From positions 1 through 36,970 of IMG/VR virus record IMGVR_UViG_3300045006_000163: 36,970 nucleotides of DNA; one strand, 5' to 3'. Within the stretch, counting starts at the first letter, position 1. The number at the start of each line of letters is the position of its first letter. The position numbers and the translations under genes were made by a program. Shown in pieces: positions 36,820 through 36,970 of the stretch. The notes beneath the pieces were generated by a model. That model saw nothing but the letters and a program-made list of their open reading frames with translations. It did not search any database and had not been told where the DNA came from. The stretch comes from a virus.

Positions 36820-36970
36820 TCAGCGGTCCGTAGATCGCCTGCGTGGGCATCCTTCCGCGCACAGTTCGAAGCGCTTCTCCAGGCGCTCCTCAAGGGCAGC
36901 CAGGTCTTCGCGAGTAGCGTAGCGCTCAGCCATGCGGGCGCGGATATCGCCTACGGTCTTGGCAACCTGG
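36820..36970 (-). CDS. Membrane-anchored coiled-coil protein, 3' part
   Basis: Continuation of the gene that starts at 381: after the circular join the last codons are at 36820-36843, and 36844-36970 is the duplicate of 1-127. The end reads ALEERLEKRFELCAEGCPRR then RSTDR. TGA is at 36820-36822. Confidence 0.8.
   Translation of the reverse strand, partial: QVAKTVGDIRARMAERYATREDLAALEERLEKRFELCAEGCPRRRSTDR
36844..36970. repeat. Terminal direct repeat, right copy
   Basis: Exact copy of 1-127. See the left copy for why it is taken as the overlap of a circular assembly. Confidence 0.97.

Overview
The window is a complete temperate phage genome in circular form. The last 127 bases (36844-36970) repeat the first 127 exactly, so the unique circle is 36,843 bp and one gene runs across the join. 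DNA is GC-rich, ribosome sites are strong (AGGAGG type), and genes overlap heavily through ATGA, GTGA and TGATG junctions. The virion genes describe a lambda-like siphovirus: gpA-type terminase, lambda-type portal, HK97-fold capsid, gpU/gpV-like tail genes, a G/GT frameshift chaperone and a long tape measure. The host is probably a GC-rich Gram-negative bacterium. It cannot be named from the sequence, but the attachment site points to a CAT-anticodon tRNA gene.

Layout. Almost everything is on the minus strand and is read from high to low coordinates, through the join. Control region, 15.5-20.3 kb: a plus-strand HTH repressor (17118) is followed by a tyrosine integrase (17569) and an attP that copies the 3' half of a tRNA (18842-18888). 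Leftward from a repressor-controlled promoter (about 17060-17088) run a small DNA-binding protein and an antirepressor. To the right lie a TetR-like regulator with a divergent partner gene and a ribbon-helix-helix protein. Replication and nucleotide genes, 14.8-10.3 kb: small zinc-binding proteins, an HD phosphohydrolase, a MazG-like pyrophosphohydrolase, a replication organiser with a probable internal origin, and a DnaB helicase. Accessory genes, 10.3-5.3 kb: small zinc-ribbon proteins, a PAPS-reductase-like PP-loop enzyme, a two-gene plus-strand islet (7551-7907), a second tyrosine integrase and a gpZ-like protein.

Late genes, 4.4 kb down through the join to 20.3 kb: terS, terL, a lysis cassette (M15 endolysin, 29-residue Cys-rich peptide, holin-like, spanin-like and membrane coiled-coil proteins), then gpW-like joiner, portal, fused protease-capsid, connectors, tail tube, frameshift chaperone, tape measure, hub, a 1179-residue fibre and a terminal small gene. 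A bidirectional terminator at 20254-20285 separates this unit from the rightward genes.

Most unusual points: the lysis cassette sits between terL and the portal and is bracketed by two near-identical hairpins; there are two tyrosine recombinases; the repressor reading frame breaks at a perfect 15-bp-arm palindrome; GTCGAC iteron-like repeats lie inside the replication gene; an HD enzyme and a MazG enzyme form a pair recalling DatZ/MazZ without PurZ; and the genome carries many tiny overlapping genes, several of which encode zinc ribbons.
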